Positions 61,785 to 64,000 of a DNA stretch of 64,000 nucleotides are shown here, one piece after another. Below the pieces are notes generated by a model. It saw nothing but the letters and a program-made list of their open reading frames with translations. It made no database searches and was not told where the DNA came from. The stretch spans positions 62,001 to 126,000 of the forward strand of contig JBFXDS010000009.1 in assembly GCA_050180895.1 (NCBI GenBank), given 5' to 3'. Source of the DNA: JBGPEQ01 sp050180895. GTDB taxonomy: Bacteria > Pseudomonadota > Alphaproteobacteria > Dongiales > Dongiaceae. The translations under genes were made by a program, and so were the position numbers. Positions within the stretch are counted from its first letter, which is position 1; each line of letters begins with the position of its first letter.

Positions 61785-62557
61785 CCGGGCTTCTCGCAAG
61801 CGTGACCTCGGCGGCCGAGGCGGAGATCGCCCTGGCGGCCGGTGCCGACATCATCGACTTGAAGGACCCGAGGAGCGGTGCGCTCGGCGCGCTGCCGGCA
61901 CCCGCCATCCGAGACGCCGTGGAGGCGATAGCCGGGCGCCGGACCGTGAGCGCGACGGCGGGCGACCTGCCGATGCAGCCCCAAGCCGTGGCCGCTGCCG
62001 TCGCGGGCATCGCCCGTCTCGGGGTCGACATCGTCAAGGTCGGCTTCTTCCCCGGCGGCGATCCCGACGCATGCATCGCCGCGCTCGCAGATGAGATCCT
62101 CCGCGGCGCGCGTATCGTCGCGGTCCTGTTCGCCGACCAGGCGCCCGACACGCAGCTCATCGGGCATCTGCAGGCTGCGGGATTCACCGGCGCCATGCTG
62201 GATACCGCCGACAAACGGGCGGGTGGGCTGCGTCGCCACATCGAGGATGGCGCGCTTGGCGCCTTTGTCGATGATGTTCGGCGGCATGGCATGATCAGCG
62301 GCCTGGCCGGCTCGCTCACTCTTGCCGACATTCCGCCGCTGCTGCAGTTGCGCCCGGACTATCTCGGCTTCCGCAGCGCGTTATGCGCTGCGGGGCGCGG
62401 CTCGGAACTCGATGCGGGTCGCATGACAACCGTGCGCGCGGCCATGGATCACCAGGAGTCGGCAGCGAGGATGGCCACGGACGCCGCCGGGGCGCAACGC
62501 GCCGCCCACTCCCTGGTCGGCGGCTCTCCCTCGATCAGATCGGCAAAGTCGAGATAG
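61781..62557 (+). CDS. mfnB: (5-formylfuran-3-yl)methyl phosphate synthase, MfnB family
   Basis: 258 residues from ATG at 61781 (MTGLLASVTSAAEAEIALAAG), overlapping the previous stop as ATGA. DUF556/MfnB pattern: GADIIDLKDPRSGALGALP with the Schiff-base-type Lys, IVKVGFFPGG and FTGAMLDTADKR. MfnB condenses two glyceraldehyde-3-phosphate units into the furan precursor of methanofuran. The last ~36 codons (62449-62557) overlap the convergent hydantoinase-like gene. Confidence 0.9.
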   Translation: MTGLLASVTSAAEAEIALAAGADIIDLKDPRSGALGALPAPAIRDAVEAIAGRRTVSATAGDLPMQPQAVAAAVAGIARLGVDIVKVGFFPGGDPDACIAALADEILRGARIVAVLFADQAPDTQLIGHLQAAGFTGAMLDTADKRAGGLRRHIEDGALGAFVDDVRRHGMISGLAGSLTLADIPPLLQLRPDYLGFRSALCAAGRGSELDAGRMTTVRAAMDHQESAARMATDAAGAQRAAHSLVGGSPSIRSAKSR

Positions 62558-63477
62558 GGTCGACAAAGGCGCCGGGCCAGCTCCTTGACGAGGAAGCGCC
62601 CGATGCCGGCGCCGACGATCGGCGCCTCATCACCGAACCCGCCCCGCGACGAGATGCGATCGATGGCGGCATGCAGCATCTGGCGCTGACGTTCCGCCAA
62701 GTGAATCGCCAACTGGCGCCAATCCTCCGGCGATCCCGACGAAAGGTCGCGCCCGAGCATGCGCGCCAATCGTCGCGCGCTGTCCTCCACTGTCTTGCCG
62801 CGGCCGTCGGCCGTGGGCAACTGATCCGCATCGTCCGGCAACTCGCCGGTCAGGCGGTGGACATCGGCCATGGTCGAAAAATACTCGGCCATCAGTCGCT
62901 GCCGCATGCCGCCAAAGGGAACCGAGTCGGCGACCGCCATGACCGGCGTCCGTGTGACGCCGGTATAGACGAGCTCTTCCGACGCCAGCCGCTCGTCATC
63001 GGTATAGCCGACCGCATCGACACGTCCCTCTCGGATCGGAATGATGTCGGTCGTCGTGCTGCCGACATCCATGAACAACGCCGATCCGCATCGCGCGGCG
63101 ACGAAGCGCGCGCTGGCATGCCAGTTCGCCGAGGCGACGCTCCGCCAATCGTCGGCGGCGGCGAAGCCGCGACCTCCGGCATAGAAGCGAATGTCGTCCT
63201 CGGGAAAGGTCGCGATCATCGCCTGGCTCAACCGCGCGACGCCTTCCGCCCGATCGGCAAACAGATCGACGAGCTCCCCGGTCATGGTGACGCCGTGACG
63301 GCGGGTCGGCAGCAGCCGCGTTCGAGCTTCGCCGAGCGACCTCGCGAACTCCTCGATACCCAGCCACAGGCGGCACGGAATCTGCAGCGCCGTGACGAGT
63401 CGGCCGCCGGCTTGGGCCTGCGCCGCCTTGAGATGCGCGCCGCCGAGATCCCAGCCCGTCGTCACGTCATGCGGCAT
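62449..63477 (-). CDS. Hydantoinase/oxoprolinase-like protein of H4MPT-linked C1 pathway
   Basis: 342 residues. Start TTGWDLGGAHLKAAQAQ gives the ASKHA phosphate-binding pattern, and LFMDVGSTTTDIIPI is the second nucleotide-binding motif. This subgroup is found in methanogens and methylotrophs as an H4MPT-linked protein of unknown exact activity. It starts 10 bases inside the ATP-grasp gene's end and its 3' end overlaps mfnB by 109 bases, so the two messages are antisense at their ends. Confidence 0.87.
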   Translation of the reverse strand: MPHDVTTGWDLGGAHLKAAQAQAGGRLVTALQIPCRLWLGIEEFARSLGEARTRLLPTRRHGVTMTGELVDLFADRAEGVARLSQAMIATFPEDDIRFYAGGRGFAAADDWRSVASANWHASARFVAARCGSALFMDVGSTTTDIIPIREGRVDAVGYTDDERLASEELVYTGVTRTPVMAVADSVPFGGMRQRLMAEYFSTMADVHRLTGELPDDADQLPTADGRGKTVEDSARRLARMLGRDLSSGSPEDWRQLAIHLAERQRQMLHAAIDRISSRGGFGDEAPIVGAGIGRFLVKELARRLCRPYLDFADLIEGEPPTREWAARCAPAASVAILAADSW

Positions 63478-64000
63478 GACGCGCCTCGACGTCTACCCGC
63501 TGCGGCTTGACCGGCAACCGCGGCCCGCCCGCATCGAGGGCCTCGTCGAGCAGGCGAAGCACCAGTCCGGCCGGGTTCGTCCCGATGGCCTGCCCGAGGC
63601 CGACATAAGAGGTGGTCAGCCGCGGATTGACCTCCAGCACTACTAACCCCGACTCGCCGTCGATGACGTCGACGCCGACATAGCCCCACAGATCGGGAAT
63701 CGCCGCGGCGATCGCGCCGGCGAGACGCTCGCAGTCCGCGCGCCGATGCTCATGCCCGCCGACGATGCATCCGCGGAATCGGAAGGCGCCGTCCTCGATG
63801 TCGATCTCCTGCCGATTGCAGCTCAGCAGCCGCGCCCGGCCGTCGCGGCAGATCATGGACATGCTCGCCGGTACTCCCTGCTGGTAGGGCTGGACCACGA
63901 GATTGCCGGCCGCGGGCGCGTCAGCGATCCATCGATGCAGATCACCCGCATGCCGGAACAGCCATGTCGACTCCGCCCCCGCCCCGTCATCCGGCTTGAT
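63467..64000 (-). CDS. ATP-grasp ligase, MfnD-like (5' end outside the window)
   Basis: The C-terminal 177 residues of an ATP-grasp enzyme. The frame is open to the window edge, where the sequence reads IKPDDGAGAEST, the nucleotide-binding Lys region. LVVLEVNPRLTTSYVGLGQA is the metal-binding ATP-grasp end. In methanogens MfnD joins tyramine to glutamate in methanofuran synthesis, and homologues serve methylofuran in methylotrophs. Neighbouring MfnB- and MfnE-like genes support this role. Confidence 0.82.
   Translation of the reverse strand: MKPDDGAGAESTWLFRHAGDLHRWIADAPAAGNLVVQPYQQGVPASMSMICRDGRARLLSCNRQEIDIEDGAFRFRGCIVGGHEHRRADCERLAGAIAAAIPDLWGYVGVDVIDGESGLVVLEVNPRLTTSYVGLGQAIGTNPAGLVLRLLDEALDAGGPRLPVKPQRVDVEARHAA

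Overview
The window is GC-rich bacterial DNA from an alphaproteobacterium that can very probably oxidise methanol with a lanthanide enzyme. The evidence is a complete pqqABCDE cluster, a xoxFGJ methanol dehydrogenase cluster, and a block of methanofuran/tetrahydromethanopterin (H4MPT) cofactor genes of the type found in methylotrophic proteobacteria. Genus cannot be fixed from the sequence; the other families (polar amino-acid ABC systems, PrkA-YeaH-SpoVR, GlxA regulator, HrpB) fit Rhodospirillales- or Hyphomicrobiales-like genomes. I saw no rRNA, tRNA, CRISPR array, prophage or insertion sequence.

Layout. 1-3559 (minus): YdbH-YnbE-YdbL envelope-lipid module, cut by the window edge. 3657-10308 (minus): an unassigned catabolic operon running racemase-like protein, two ABC permeases, binding protein, DUF3830 protein, amidohydrolase, LacI regulator and DHDPS-family lyase. 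Two copies of the same 13-base near-palindrome probably serve as operators for its own LacI regulator. 10378-15207 (minus): stress operon prkA-yeaH-spoVR. 15949-20834 (minus): two tandem, paralogous amino-acid-type ABC cassettes with duplicated promoter and leader elements and no ATPase gene. 21063-23065 (minus): zinc metallopeptidase and GlxA-type regulator. 23187-34025: a second catabolic island with a DHDPS-family lyase, an Ldh-family dehydrogenase, two Asp-box (BNR) proteins, a complete sugar-type ABC importer and an aldehyde dehydrogenase. 34114-42499: AEC transporter, HrpB helicase, a reductase/epimerase, a methyltransferase and a large EndoQ-like/UvrD fusion.

43039-64000 is a methylotrophy island. 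pqqABCDE makes PQQ. A Ped/Lut-type ABC module (46721-50238) is of the kind linked to lanthanide supply. XoxF with its cytochrome XoxG and helper XoxJ oxidises methanol in the periplasm, next to an unassigned SsuA-like importer and two conserved exported proteins. The genes at 58041-64000 (FolB-like, MfnE-like kinase, flavoprotein, DHPS-like, DUF447, MfnB, hydantoinase-like, ATP-grasp) build the C1 carriers that would take the formaldehyde onward.

Small dispersed structures recur: a GTAGGGGCG...CGCCCCTAC palindrome at several gene borders, a perfect 34-bp palindrome between xoxF and xoxG, and a hairpin between pqqA and pqqB. Most operons have tightly overlapping start/stop codons. Several starts are not ATG (GTG, TTG, possibly CTG), so those 5' ends are less certain than the 3' ends.
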